The translations under genes and the position numbers were made by a program. A stretch of 64,000 bases of DNA, taken from JAJKIV01 sp036741775. Lineage in GTDB: Bacteria; Gemmatimonadota; Gemmatimonadetes; Gemmatimonadales; Gemmatimonadaceae. The notes under the pieces were generated by a model that was not told the DNA's origin, ran no database searches, and saw only the letters and a program-made list of their open reading frames with translations. Below, piece by piece: positions 1-8,683 of the stretch (position 1 is its first letter; every line of letters begins with the position of its first letter). The DNA lies in the NCBI GenBank assembly GCA_036741775.1, contig DAINRQ010000007.1, positions 48,173 through 112,172 on the forward strand, written 5' to 3'.

Positions 1-329
<329 letters not shown>

Positions 330-407
330 TGCTCATTGTCGGTGCGGGTGCCGAGGGGCTCGCGGGCGCGAAATATAGGGACAGCCGACCCAACGCGGCA
401 GCAGAGA

Positions 408-423
408 TGTTTCACGTGAAACG
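408..423. promoter_or_regulatory. parS centromere site, 15 of 16 positions
   Basis: TGTTTCACGTGAAACG matches the near-universal bacterial parS palindrome TGTTTCACGTGAAACA except for the last base. It lies 79 bp upstream of the parA start. ParB is expected to bind and spread from here. Confidence 0.9.
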
Positions 424-796
424 TTAGAGCCGCTTTCGGTTGGGAGTCGGCTCGGACGTTGCTTTTCCGGGGGATTAGGCCGCTGCAACGCGCGCCTTGG
501 GATGACGGAGTTGAAACGCGTGGCGCTGGCGCCTAGGGGTCAGGTCGCCGAGTCGGTCGCGCGTAAGGTTGTCTGCCTCGTGCCGGGCGCGTGCCAGGCG
601 CCTCGAGCCAATACACCCGTCGGCTTACACCGAGACGTTAGCCCAGTCCGGCTCCGGATATCGCGAGCTCGTACCGGGGGACGAGAGCTTCCTTTGCGGG
701 TACCGGGCAGGACGCTGCGATATCAACGGTCGGCCGAGCTCGGCAGGCCGGAGCCTCAGCCGTCCGGGAGCCGTCGGTCCGTAACGAACAGCACGG

Positions 797-812
797 TGTT
801 TCACGTGAAACA
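797..812. promoter_or_regulatory. parS centromere site, perfect match
   Basis: TGTTTCACGTGAAACA is an exact copy of the consensus parS palindrome. Its last two bases are shared with the first two bases of the terminator hairpin at 811-844. It is 389 bp from the other parS site, start to start. Confidence 0.95.
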
Positions 813-844
813 AGACCGCCGAGTCGTAAGACTCGGCGGTCTTG
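811..844 (-). terminator. Intrinsic terminator hairpin after the SIMPL-domain gene
   Basis: A perfect 15-bp stem (CAAGACCGCCGAGTC and its complement) closes a 4-nt loop. On the minus strand the stem is followed by TTTCACG, a short T run that belongs to parS. It lies 50 nt beyond the stop codon of the leftward SIMPL gene. Confidence 0.75.
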
Positions 845-894
845 TACGCGCTGACGGAGCTGACGAAACCGGACTTACGAGGTAAGCTCGTTGG

Positions 895-1608
895 TTACCG
901 TGGCGTTGCCACAAACCGCCACCGCGCCGACACGAACACTGATATGGTCTGTTCTCCAGGCTCGATCGGAGTAGTTGCGTCCGCCATCGACGCTCGCATC
1001 GCTACTTCTTCGCCGTAGAACGGGCGAACAGGTCCAGAGGTATTCACCTCGACCAACTCCCCCAGAGAACCGCCAGCGGCGCGCGCGATAGCCTCGGCGT
1101 CCGCACGAGCCTTCGCCACCGCATCAGCGAGCGCCAACCGACGAGCTTCGTCTCCCCGTGAACTGTAGAACCGGAGCGAACTGACCACATTCGCCCCCGC
1201 CCCCAACGCCGCATCGATCAACGTGCCAACCTGATCGATTCTTCGCACCTCGGCCTGAACCATGTTCCGCGCGACATATCCGATCACCCGTGCTTCCTTA
1301 CCATCATGCCGCATCTCGGGCGTAACCGAATACCCGGTTGTCGACAGTTGGCCTTCGGCGAGCCCGGATTTCCGCAGCGTATCCAGCACCGCACGCTGTC
1401 GCTGCGCGTTGTCTGCCCCGGCACGCGCGGCGGTCGAGGCGCGGGTCTCCACCGCGAACAAAATCGTCGCCCGATCCGGCTGAACACGAGCCTCGCCGTT
1501 CGCGCTCGTCGAGATCTGTGGAACCAGCGACTGCGACTGCGTTGTAGGCGGCTGCGCCGCCAGCGCCTGGGCGGCCGTAAGAGCGCCCACCGCTAATCCC
1601 CACTTCAT
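895..1608 (-). CDS. SIMPL-domain (DUF541) periplasmic protein
   Basis: A 237-residue exported protein. Residues 1-19 form a signal peptide (MKWGLAVGALTAAQALAAQ). The rest is one SIMPL/DUF541 domain: an N-terminal strand rich in the family pattern (ANGEARVQPDRATILFAVET), then the ALxxAVxxARxxAEAIA helix near residues 165-180, and a C-terminal strand ISVFVSARWRF. Family members (E. coli YggE, BP26 of Brucella) are periplasmic or outer-membrane associated and linked to oxidative stress; their biochemical role is unsettled. It reads alone, with a strong terminator downstream and an A+T-rich promoter-like island upstream. Function beyond the family name is not claimed. Confidence 0.88.
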   Translation of the reverse strand: MKWGLAVGALTAAQALAAQPPTTQSQSLVPQISTSANGEARVQPDRATILFAVETRASTAARAGADNAQRQRAVLDTLRKSGLAEGQLSTTGYSVTPEMRHDGKEARVIGYVARNMVQAEVRRIDQVGTLIDAALGAGANVVSSLRFYSSRGDEARRLALADAVAKARADAEAIARAAGGSLGELVEVNTSGPVRPFYGEEVAMRASMADATTPIEPGEQTISVFVSARWRFVATPR

Positions 1609-1664
1609 GTCGAATTCTCCTTGTGCACGTCCGTGCCGACAAGCTACATCGCGCCGACACGCAG

Positions 1665-1687
1665 ATAATAAGTATGACTATGATACT
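1665..1687 (-). promoter_or_regulatory. A+T-rich promoter-like island with inverted repeat upstream of the SIMPL gene
   Basis: On the minus strand a TATTAT box (1670-1665) lies 57 nt before the SIMPL start codon. Directly upstream is an inverted repeat AGTAT-N7-ATACT (1671-1687). The strongly A+T-rich island stands out in this G+C-rich window. The -35 region (CTATTT) is poor, so regulation through the repeat is a guess. Confidence 0.35.
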
Positions 1688-1808
1688 AAATAGAATTGAC
1701 TCGGCCCAGCGCCGACGTGCTTCTCGCCCCCAACACTGGAGACGTATCGGGCGCTGCACCTTGCACACCAGAATCCGTGCCTCCAACCGAGCCCCGCGAC
1801 GAGTAGCG

Positions 1809-1835
1809 GACACGCGGCCGCGGCGGCCGCGTGTC
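1809..1835 (-). terminator. G+C-rich hairpin after the glycosyltransferase gene
   Basis: A 12-bp perfect stem (GACACGCGGCCG) with a 3-nt loop lies 43 nt past the stop codon at 1879. There is no T tract on either strand, so termination would need Rho or be weak. Confidence 0.45.
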
Positions 1836-1878
1836 GACCGTCGCCCTGTGCCGCGCCTGCTATCCGCCTAACGCGAGG

Positions 1879-4014
1879 TCATTCGGCCCGCATCCACACC
1901 GCCAGGACGGAATCGCGACGCAACGGAATGAACCGCACGGGCGCGCCGAGGTCATTGGTGAGGGGCCGCATCAGATAGGCTGGGCGTTCAGGATGCTGCT
2001 GCAGAAGCGTGATATTCCGCTCGTGCATGTCGCGCGCGTACACGTTGCGCCCCCAGTCGGCGGCGAGCAGGGGCGCGAGAATGGTGAAGCCGCCCCGATC
2101 GTCTTCGATGCGCTGCACGCAGAGTGGGGAATACGCGGTCCCGGGTAGGTAGCGCTCCGTCAGATCGGGCGAGAACGGTGACTTCACGACCCGCGCCGAG
2201 TCGGCGAGCGCTGGCGCGAGCGCCCGAAGCGCGGCCGAGTCACGGATGCCGGCGCGCTCGAGCGCGCCGATGCGTTGCTCGAGCACACACGCATCTACCT
2301 TTCCGTAAAGTAGCTCCGCCTCGCTTCGCGGGACGCCAAGCGCCCAGAGCCGCGCCATGATCTGCGTGCCCCAGCTCTCGCGGACGAAGATGATGGCGTT
2401 GTCGATGCCCGCCTCGCGCGCCGACGCGACGTGATCGAGCCGCATCGGCACGAACGCCTGGGCGTAGTCGCGCGCGCGCGCGGGGATCGAGACCGCGAGC
2501 GCCAGGACTGCCGCGGCGCCGTACGCGTACCAGGTCGCGCGGTAGGGCAGGCCATCGCCCACGCGGTCGCGCACGAGTCCAGGCAGCCGCGCCGTCCACA
2601 GCGCGAGCATCGGCACCAGCGCGAACACGAACCGGGGCCCGAAGATGAACCCGTCGTGCCAGTAGGCGAAGTAGAACCCGACGACGAGCAGGGCGCTGAC
2701 CAGCAGGTAGCGATCGAACCGATCCAGTCGTCGCGTTAGGCCTAACGCGACGACACAGGGCGCGAGCGATGGCACCGAGCTCTCGAACAGGTACGTCTGT
2801 AGCCTGAGGAAATAGAGGTTCACGAGCTCGAGGCCGCGCGCCGGCGTATGGGCGAACCCCCACGGCGCGCGATGGAACCCCAGATCATGACTGCGGCCCC
2901 AGAGGACCTGATAGCCGAACAACAACGGATCACCCGTCGTAGCGGCGTTCACCCACATCATCGCCGCGACCGGAATCGCGACGCCCACCCCAGCGGCAAG
3001 TACGTCACGCCATCGCGCGCGATCGCGGGCCGCGTTCATGAGGTACCACGCGCCAGCAGGCAAGGCGAACGCGAACGCATCGACCGGTCGGACAGTGGCC
3101 GCGCATCCGAGAGCAAGGCCATTGACGACGGCTGCCCACGGGCGAGGGCCGTCCGCAGACATCACGCGGGCCATGGCAGCCATGCCAGTGACGAGCCACA
3201 TCAGCGCCGGTACGTGGTTCATGTGCGACCCGGCCATGAACAGCACGAACGGTGACAGCCCGAAAAGGACGACCGCACCGACCGCAACCCCGCGCCGCGG
3301 CTCGGCGACGCGCAGGTAAAACCAGAACGCGGCTACGGCGACCGCACCACACAGCGGACCAACGAGCCACGGGACGCCGGCCCAAACGCCGACCATGAGC
3401 AGGGCCGGCCAACCCGGCGGAAACTGCCCATAGTACCGGCCGTCGACGTCGACGATGTTCAGCAGACTAAAGTGCTCCGGCACGGGCCCGACCGGTTCCC
3501 AGAGCCTTCCGTTCGCGTACATGCGGGCCTGAACCAGCTGCACCAACTCGTCGATCGTAATCGGCACGCGCGAAAAGACCGTTGCGGCGACGAAAGCGTA
3601 GACGGCACCGCAGACGAGCGCCAGCGAGACCGCGAACGCCACAGGATGCTCGTGCGCGCGGGCGATGAATGAATCAGCTGCACCCGGGCGCCAGACCCCG
3701 TTCACTCGCCGGGATATGATCGCCGCAACTACAGCGGCGCCCAGCACGATGGCGCTCCCGCTCAACCACTCGGCGGCAACGATGGAATACCACGGCGCCG
3801 CGTGGCCGGACGACACCCAGTTCGCAAGGGGCAGCAGCCCCAACACCGCGACCACGACCGCGGCGGCGAGGGCAACCGCTCGATTCGACGGCGGGGGAGA
3901 CGAATTGGAGGCACTCACGCGTGAGAGCGGGGCCGAAGGAACCTGAGCTTCGGCCGCGCGGCCGAAGCGGCAGCCAAGGTCACGCGGTCGGCGACGAACC
4001 GGCCTCCGCACCAC
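1879..4014 (-). CDS. Polytopic GT-C type glycosyltransferase (ArnT/PMT-like, family GT39/GT83-like)
   Basis: A 711-residue membrane protein with about ten hydrophobic segments in the N-terminal two thirds and a soluble C-terminal domain of some 170 residues. The first large loop carries the acidic IDELVQLVQARMYANGR stretch and then FPPGWPALL, typical of GT-C enzymes that use lipid-phosphate sugars as donors (ArnT and protein O-mannosyltransferase relatives). The sugar and acceptor cannot be read. The start is uncertain: ATG at 4014 adds a basic 32-residue leader, while an in-frame GTG at 3918 begins VSASNSS shortly before the first membrane helix. No good Shine-Dalgarno marks either. It follows mnmG by 42 bp and may be co-transcribed with it. 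The CDS contains a 28-nt perfect palindrome. Confidence 0.75.
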   Translation of the reverse strand: MVRRPVRRRPRDLGCRFGRAAEAQVPSAPLSRVSASNSSPPPSNRAVALAAAVVVAVLGLLPLANWVSSGHAAPWYSIVAAEWLSGSAIVLGAAVVAAIISRRVNGVWRPGAADSFIARAHEHPVAFAVSLALVCGAVYAFVAATVFSRVPITIDELVQLVQARMYANGRLWEPVGPVPEHFSLLNIVDVDGRYYGQFPPGWPALLMVGVWAGVPWLVGPLCGAVAVAAFWFYLRVAEPRRGVAVGAVVLFGLSPFVLFMAGSHMNHVPALMWLVTGMAAMARVMSADGPRPWAAVVNGLALGCAATVRPVDAFAFALPAGAWYLMNAARDRARWRDVLAAGVGVAIPVAAMMWVNAATTGDPLLFGYQVLWGRSHDLGFHRAPWGFAHTPARGLELVNLYFLRLQTYLFESSVPSLAPCVVALGLTRRLDRFDRYLLVSALLVVGFYFAYWHDGFIFGPRFVFALVPMLALWTARLPGLVRDRVGDGLPYRATWYAYGAAAVLALAVSIPARARDYAQAFVPMRLDHVASAREAGIDNAIIFVRESWGTQIMARLWALGVPRSEAELLYGKVDACVLEQRIGALERAGIRDSAALRALAPALADSARVVKSPFSPDLTERYLPGTAYSPLCVQRIEDDRGGFTILAPLLAADWGRNVYARDMHERNITLLQQHPERPAYLMRPLTNDLGAPVRFIPLRRDSVLAVWMRAE
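2727..2754. repeat. 28-nt perfect palindrome inside the glycosyltransferase gene
   Basis: Two head-to-head copies of the GTTAGG hexamer form the core (GTTAGGCCTAAC, 2735-2746). They are extended on both sides by GTCGTCGC and its complement, giving 14-base arms with no loop. It sits within coding sequence. Confidence 0.7.
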
Positions 4015-4056
4015 TGTGCACTACTACGGCGCGCACAGCGCCAAGGCCAGACAGGC

Positions 4057-6039
4057 CTAGGACGCCTCGGCGTTTCGCACGGCAACTCGGCGTTGTCGCT
4101 CGACCTCGACCACGAGGTTCTGCAGGTCGCTCGCACTCACGCCTGGAATACGCGATGCTTGCGCCAGCGTACGAGGGCGTATCGTCGCCAACTTCTGCCG
4201 CGCTTCGGTGGAAAGCGAGCGCATCTCCGCGTAGGGAAGCGCCTCGTCGAGCATGAAATCACCCATACGCCGGAGCTTCTCGGCCTGGGAGCGTTCGCGC
4301 TCGAAATAGCCCCCGTATTTGAGCTCGAGCTCCGTGGTGATCATGGCCTCGGGCGTCGAGTCACCACCAACGCCTGCCGCGGCAAAGAGCTCCGCGAGCG
4401 ACACACCTTGCCGCTTCACCACGTCCGCTATGCGCATCGCGTGCGGCAACGGAGCGCTTCCTGCGGCCGCGAGCAACCGTGCCGCAGCCTCGGGGCGAAT
4501 GCTCGTCGTACGAGCCAATACCAGTGCGTTGTCTTCGCCATCGAGGCGCTCGTGAATACGTCGCTGTTCCGCAGCATCGTACAGGCCGAGATCCAGGCCG
4601 ATCGGCGCGAGGCGCCGTAGGGCGTTGTCCTGACGGACGGTCAGCCGGAACTCCGAGCGCGAAGTGAACAGCCGATAGGGCTCATCGACGCCACGAGTAA
4701 CGAGGTCGTCCGCCAACACGCCGACGTATGACGTCTCGCGACCGAGACGAACGGGCGCGCGCTTCAGCGCCGCGAGCCCGGCGTTCAGGCCGGCGACGAC
4801 GCCCTGCCCTGCCGCTTCTTCGTAGCCAGTGGTCCCATTGATCTGGCCGGCAAAGTACAACCCACGAAGTGCCTTGACCTGAAAGAACGGATCGAGTTGG
4901 GTAGGCGGGAAATAATCGTACTCGATAGCGTACCCGGCTCGGGTCATACGAACGGAACCGAGCCCGGGTATCGTTCGAAGCACCTCGAGTTGAACCGGCG
5001 CCGGTAGCGACGTGGACAGCCCGTTGACGTAGAGCTCGCTCGTGTCCAGTCCCTCAGGCTCGAGGAAAATTTGGTGTCGCTCTACGTCCGGAAATCTCAC
5101 CACCTTGTCTTCAACGGACGGACAGTAACGTGGGCCGCGCGAACCGATGGCACCACCGTACATCGCCGACGACCTGAGGTTGTCCGCGATGATCTGCTTC
5201 CCCTTGTCGTCGAGAAACGTGATCCAGCACGGTTGCTGAGGCAGTCGGGCGGGCCTCAGTGGAAGGTCTTCCGGAGCCGCCACTCCTGGATCACCATCAT
5301 GCCAGTAATGCGACCATCGGTACGAAAACTGCTCGATTTCGCTTTCCTGTCGCTCGAGGGACGCATAGTCCACTGTTCGACCATCGATACGGGGAGGGGT
5401 ACCCGTCTTGAAACGCTCGACAGCGAGCCCCGCTTCTTCGATCTGCTCAGCGAGGTGTGTCGTCGACGCCTCCCCAGCGCGTCCGCCCGACATTCGCGTT
5501 GTCGTGCCGATGTGAATCCGCCCGCGAAGAAAGGTGCCCGTAGTGATTACGACCGCACGCGCGCCGAATCTCCGGCCTTCGAGCGTTTCGATACCAACGA
5601 CGGCCGCCTGGCCGCTGCGCGCCTCGGCGTCCAGAAGCAATCGGGCTACCGTCCCCTGAATCGTGTGCAGCGCCATATGGCGCTCGAGGAGAGACCGCAC
5701 CGCTCGCCGGTACATGCCGCGATCGCATTGCGCGCGAGGCGCCCACACGGCGGCGCCCTTCCCCCGATTCAGCATCCGGAACTGGAGCGTGGCCATGTCC
5801 GTGGCGCGTCCCATGAGACCGCCGAGCGCGTCGACCTCTCGAACGACCGTACCTTTAGCCACCCCGCCAATGGCTGGGTTGCAGGACATCTGCCCAATGC
5901 TCTCGAGCGCGCTCGTTATGAGGCCGACGGACGCACCGACACGAGCGGCGGCGACCGCTGCTTCGGTGCCCGCGTGACCAGCGCCCACGACAATGACGTC
6001 GAACTCCGCCTCGAGCGTCGAGGAAAAAAGCGGCGACAT
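4057..6039 (-). CDS. mnmG: tRNA uridine-5-carboxymethylaminomethyl modification enzyme MnmG (GidA)
   Basis: A full-length 660-residue MnmG, the FAD-dependent partner of MnmE that installs cmnm5 on U34 of certain tRNAs. The FAD-binding motif GAGHAGTEAA is at residues 19-28, followed by the family signature SCNPAIGGVAKGTVVREVDALGG (partly quoted as SCNPAIGG). The C-terminal MnmE/tRNA-binding region is present (EALPYAEMRSLSTEARQKL and SDLQNLVVEVERQRR). mnmG next to parA and parS is the classical origin-proximal neighbourhood. mnmE and rsmG are not in view. The gene starts divergently from the small gene at 6088, with 48 bp between them for both promoters. Confidence 0.98.
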   Translation of the reverse strand: MSPLFSSTLEAEFDVIVVGAGHAGTEAAVAAARVGASVGLITSALESIGQMSCNPAIGGVAKGTVVREVDALGGLMGRATDMATLQFRMLNRGKGAAVWAPRAQCDRGMYRRAVRSLLERHMALHTIQGTVARLLLDAEARSGQAAVVGIETLEGRRFGARAVVITTGTFLRGRIHIGTTTRMSGGRAGEASTTHLAEQIEEAGLAVERFKTGTPPRIDGRTVDYASLERQESEIEQFSYRWSHYWHDGDPGVAAPEDLPLRPARLPQQPCWITFLDDKGKQIIADNLRSSAMYGGAIGSRGPRYCPSVEDKVVRFPDVERHQIFLEPEGLDTSELYVNGLSTSLPAPVQLEVLRTIPGLGSVRMTRAGYAIEYDYFPPTQLDPFFQVKALRGLYFAGQINGTTGYEEAAGQGVVAGLNAGLAALKRAPVRLGRETSYVGVLADDLVTRGVDEPYRLFTSRSEFRLTVRQDNALRRLAPIGLDLGLYDAAEQRRIHERLDGEDNALVLARTTSIRPEAAARLLAAAGSAPLPHAMRIADVVKRQGVSLAELFAAAGVGGDSTPEAMITTELELKYGGYFERERSQAEKLRRMGDFMLDEALPYAEMRSLSTEARQKLATIRPRTLAQASRIPGVSASDLQNLVVEVERQRRVAVRNAEAS

Positions 6040-6087
6040 GCTGAAATAGTACTGTACACGCGCTCTTCACGCAGAGAGGCGAACACC

Positions 6088-6372
6088 ATGACGCAAGAGA
6101 TTCCCGCTGGGCATTCGGTGTTGTTCATCAAGCGCGACGCGTACGAGCGCGCAGGAATCACGCGGGAGGCGGTCGACCGACGGTTGAACCTGACCGCAGA
6201 CGAGTTTCAGGTCGACGGCCGAATCGTCGTGATTGGCCCGCTGCCCGAAGACACAGCGCTACGTGAGATGCTCGACGCGTTGGAAGATGCCGGGCTCGTC
6301 TACTTCGATGAGTACTTCGAGCTCAGCGGGAACTGGCCGCCGTGGATTCGGCTCTATGTCAGCGGCGGCTGA
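6088..6372 (+). CDS. Small conserved-looking hypothetical protein
   Basis: A 94-residue soluble acidic protein beginning MTQEIPAGHSVLFIKRDAYERAG and ending WPPWIRLYVSGG. The ATG at 6088 follows a GAGAGG ribosome-binding site about 9 nt upstream. A longer frame begins far upstream inside mnmG in antisense and is discarded. Codon use resembles its neighbours. The sequence alternates short helices and strands (DEFQVDGRIVVIGPLPED, then LDALEDAGLVYFDEYFELSG), but I recognise no family. It is divergent from mnmG. Confidence 0.7.
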   Translation: MTQEIPAGHSVLFIKRDAYERAGITREAVDRRLNLTADEFQVDGRIVVIGPLPEDTALREMLDALEDAGLVYFDEYFELSGNWPPWIRLYVSGG

Positions 6373-6416
6373 GCGAACGCGTCATCGCGGGGCGTCACGT
6401 CGCAACTCTGACGACG

Positions 6417-6695
6417 CTAACGTTTATTCGTGAGTGTTCGCTCCGCAACGACCGGTGAGCTTGTGGTAGGTCCGCGGCGCAGCATTCCGTGCCACCCACA
6501 CGTGAGGCACCAGCTCGACCGGAACCACGGCAGCCAGCGCATGAGGCCGCGCGATTGCATGTGGAGTGTGACGGCGTTGCAGTTGGGGCAGCGATCGCCT
6601 TCCGGAAGGATCCAGCAAAACACGAGTGTCGCGGCAATGATCCGCAGCACAAAGATCGATACGAACACGATCGCGAAAATCGCCGCGTCTGACAT
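6417..6695 (-). CDS. Small membrane protein with zinc-ribbon cysteines
   Basis: A 92-residue protein with one N-terminal membrane helix (about residues 5-30) followed by two cysteine pairs, CPNC at 36-39 and CLTC at 63-66, the usual spacing of a zinc ribbon. The motif CLTCGWHG resembles the second knuckle of many ribbon proteins. It runs leftward and ends about 45 bp from the convergent gene at 6088-6372. No family name or function can be given. Small membrane-anchored ribbon proteins of this type recur in this window. Confidence 0.7.
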   Translation of the reverse strand: MSDAAIFAIVFVSIFVLRIIAATLVFCWILPEGDRCPNCNAVTLHMQSRGLMRWLPWFRSSWCLTCGWHGMLRRGPTTSSPVVAERTLTNKR

Positions 6696-6790
6696 TGCCG
6701 CCCCTCGTTGCTCTCACCCTGCTGTCGCTGCACTCCGCGCGCCGTCGTCTCCGCATGACCCGCGCGGGCGCGTCAACCGCCCCGATGCGG

Positions 6791-7351
6791 CTACAACCGC
6801 TGCTCCACCTGTGCCCATGGCTCGACGTAAGCGACGCCGTTCTCGACGCGGTCGATCACGACTTCCGTGCCGACGTCAACAGGAGTGCCGTCGAGACTCT
6901 GGGCGGTAACCTCATAGCGTTTCCCACCAACGAGGTACGCGATCTCACCGGTCTGCGTCGCGGCAATGGCCGATACGACTTGCGCAGGATGGCCCTGAAG
7001 AAGGTAGCGCTCGTCCACCACATCGTGTTCAGCCGCCTGCGTGGCCCACCGTGCTACTGCTGTCGTCGCGAGTACGGCGCCAACAAGCCCCGCCGCGAAT
7101 CCAATCATCACCTGTGTGCCGACTGACAACGCTGTGTAACGCCAAAGCAAATATCCGGTGATACCGAAAGCCGTGGCGAACGCGCCGGTGGTCGGAGCCG
7201 TGAACGCGAGACGCGGCGTCCCGACGGGACGACCCATCGCATCTAGTTCGGGCGATCGCCCACGCGTTCCTATCCGCTCCACGCCGCGGATCATGGCGTA
7301 GACGCCGAGGACCAGTCCTGCGAGAAACGCGAGTAAGTAGACGAGCTGCAT
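6791..7351 (-). CDS. Membrane protein with NfeD-like C-terminal domain
   Basis: A 186-residue protein. One helix lies at residues 3-22 (LVYLLAFLAGLVLGVYAMIRG) and two more at about 55-105, separated by short loops. A soluble C-terminal domain (about 125-186) reads QTGEIAYLVGGKRYEVTAQSLDGTPVDVGTEVVIDRVENGVAYVEPW. That pattern of short strands around D-G-T-x-I-x-x-G-x-x-V-x-V resembles the OB-fold of NfeD proteins, which cooperate with membrane proteases or SPFH proteins. No such partner is adjacent. The assignment rests on pattern only. Confidence 0.7.
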   Translation of the reverse strand: MQLVYLLAFLAGLVLGVYAMIRGVERIGTRGRSPELDAMGRPVGTPRLAFTAPTTGAFATAFGITGYLLWRYTALSVGTQVMIGFAAGLVGAVLATTAVARWATQAAEHDVVDERYLLQGHPAQVVSAIAATQTGEIAYLVGGKRYEVTAQSLDGTPVDVGTEVVIDRVENGVAYVEPWAQVEQRL

Positions 7352-7409
7352 TCGATTACACAGAGAGGTATCGTCGGAAGCGATATGACGGCGTGACCGT
7401 CACGCCGAA

Positions 7410-7556
7410 TTACGCACCAAGGTGTCTTCGGAACCACGCCACCGTAAGCGGCCACGCACATCCGGCCAGGACAATCGACGCGGCAACAACAGGTGTGACG
7501 AGGCACGCTGACTCATGAGGAACCTCGCTACGACAAGAGAACGGGTGCTCGTGCAT
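7410..7556 (-). CDS. Possible 48-residue small membrane protein
   Basis: A short frame opens at ATG 7556 and ends in TAA at 7410. Residues about 20-42 form one hydrophobic helix (LVTPVVAASIVLAGCAWPLT) followed by FRRHLGA, a positive inside-type end. A GAGGTGA sequence that overlaps the stop codon of the upstream hydrolase gene lies 10-12 nt before the ATG, suggesting translational coupling. The length and composition could be chance, so this is tentative. Confidence 0.4.
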   Translation of the reverse strand: MHEHPFSCRSEVPHESACLVTPVVAASIVLAGCAWPLTVAWFRRHLGA

Positions 7557-7573
7557 GACAAACGCCGCTCACC

Positions 7574-8599
7574 TCAGCGACGTTGCGACAAGCCGTCATC
7601 GCGAACCGCGTGCCCGACACTGCGGTGCAGCGCGCCTGCGAGGAATTCCGTGACACGCCACTCAGCGTAGTAGAACGGGCGCCATGGGTTCGCGCCCGAG
7701 ACAAAGCCGACGTGACCGCCGAGACGTGGAAACTCCGGCTCCAGAAGGTCATTCCCCGCAGCAATCCGATGCACGTGCTCGAGGACGTCCGCCGGCAGAA
7801 ATGGATCGTCGAATGCGCTCAGCAGGAGCGTCGGCACGCGAATGCGCGGTAGAAAGTGTATGGAGCTCGACCGTGTGTAGTAGTCATCGGCACTCGAAAA
7901 ACCGTGTACGGGTGCGGTAACGACGTCATCGAAATCGTAGAGCGTTCGGGCGGCATCCACCTTTGCCCGCGACACCAGCGTCGGGTAGTGTGCGAGCTTC
8001 GCCAGCGCCTTCCGGCGAAGCGACTGGAGAAAGTGACGCTCATAGACCCGCGAGAACCCGCGGCCGATGTGTCGCGAAGCGCGGGCGAGATCATACGGCA
8101 CCGAGACGGCCGCGGCGGCCACCACGCGATCCGGCACCGCGTCACCGAGTTCCCCGAGCCACTTGAGCAACACGTTCCCGCCGAGGGACACGCCTGCAAG
8201 CAACAGTGGGCGGTCGGGATCAGTGGTGATGAGACGGTGCGCCACGACGTCCAGGTCACCGGTCTCGCCGGAGTGGTAGAACCGTGGTGCGCGATTCAGC
8301 TCACCGCCGCATCCACGGAATATCAGCAGGTCTGCTGCCCACCCACGGCGCGCAGCCTCGCGGAACAACCCACGGGCGTAGTGCGAGCGCGGAGCGCCCT
8401 CGAGGCCGTGCAAAACGAGGAGCCGTGGGCTGCCGGCTGGCGCGTCCAGGCGGACGATGTCGACGAAGTCATCGTCAGGCGTGCTCCAGCGCTCGGTCCG
8501 GGTGAGGAGCGGTGACGTGCGCCGGAAGAATCGCCCCCAGATCGTTTTGGCGTGAGGCCCCGGCAGCCACCACGCCGGGGAGTAGGCCGGCTCCGTCAT
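7574..8599 (-). CDS. YheT/ABHD1-3-family alpha/beta hydrolase
   Basis: A 341-residue soluble hydrolase of the YheT (UPF0017) family. It opens with the family hallmark PGPHAKTIWGRFFRR at residues 13-27 and the oxyanion segment VLHGLEG at 62-68. RGCGGELNRAPRFYHSGETGDL follows. The nucleophile elbow GVSLGGN is at 136-142 (Ser138), the acid is in SAFDDPFLP, and the catalytic histidine is in LGGHVGFVSG. Family members are predicted carboxylesterases or lipases with poorly defined substrates. The length is normal. It is divergent from the ArsC-like gene at 8684. Confidence 0.9.
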   Translation of the reverse strand: MTEPAYSPAWWLPGPHAKTIWGRFFRRTSPLLTRTERWSTPDDDFVDIVRLDAPAGSPRLLVLHGLEGAPRSHYARGLFREAARRGWAADLLIFRGCGGELNRAPRFYHSGETGDLDVVAHRLITTDPDRPLLLAGVSLGGNVLLKWLGELGDAVPDRVVAAAAVSVPYDLARASRHIGRGFSRVYERHFLQSLRRKALAKLAHYPTLVSRAKVDAARTLYDFDDVVTAPVHGFSSADDYYTRSSSIHFLPRIRVPTLLLSAFDDPFLPADVLEHVHRIAAGNDLLEPEFPRLGGHVGFVSGANPWRPFYYAEWRVTEFLAGALHRSVGHAVRDDGLSQRR

Positions 8600-8683
8600 C
8601 GCGGTAGATTTCCGCGCACCAACACGGCGTGCGCTACCCGTGCGACGCGCGAGGCCGTGCGAACGTCGGTCCCTGGGTTACTC

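Larger units (their letters stand above)
330..894. other. Intergenic region holding two parS sites and a terminator; no gene seen
   Basis: This 565-bp stretch separates parA from the SIMPL-domain gene. Open frames here (for example minus 625-813, which opens MFHVKH) only read through the parS palindrome and then become low-complexity Arg/Pro sequence. I see no rsmG (gidB), which often sits between mnmG and parA, and no DnaA-box cluster. Confidence 0.6.

Noticed and set aside
625..813. Minus-strand frame starting MFHVKH
   Set aside because: The start is only the translation of parS. The remainder has no codon bias or family pattern.
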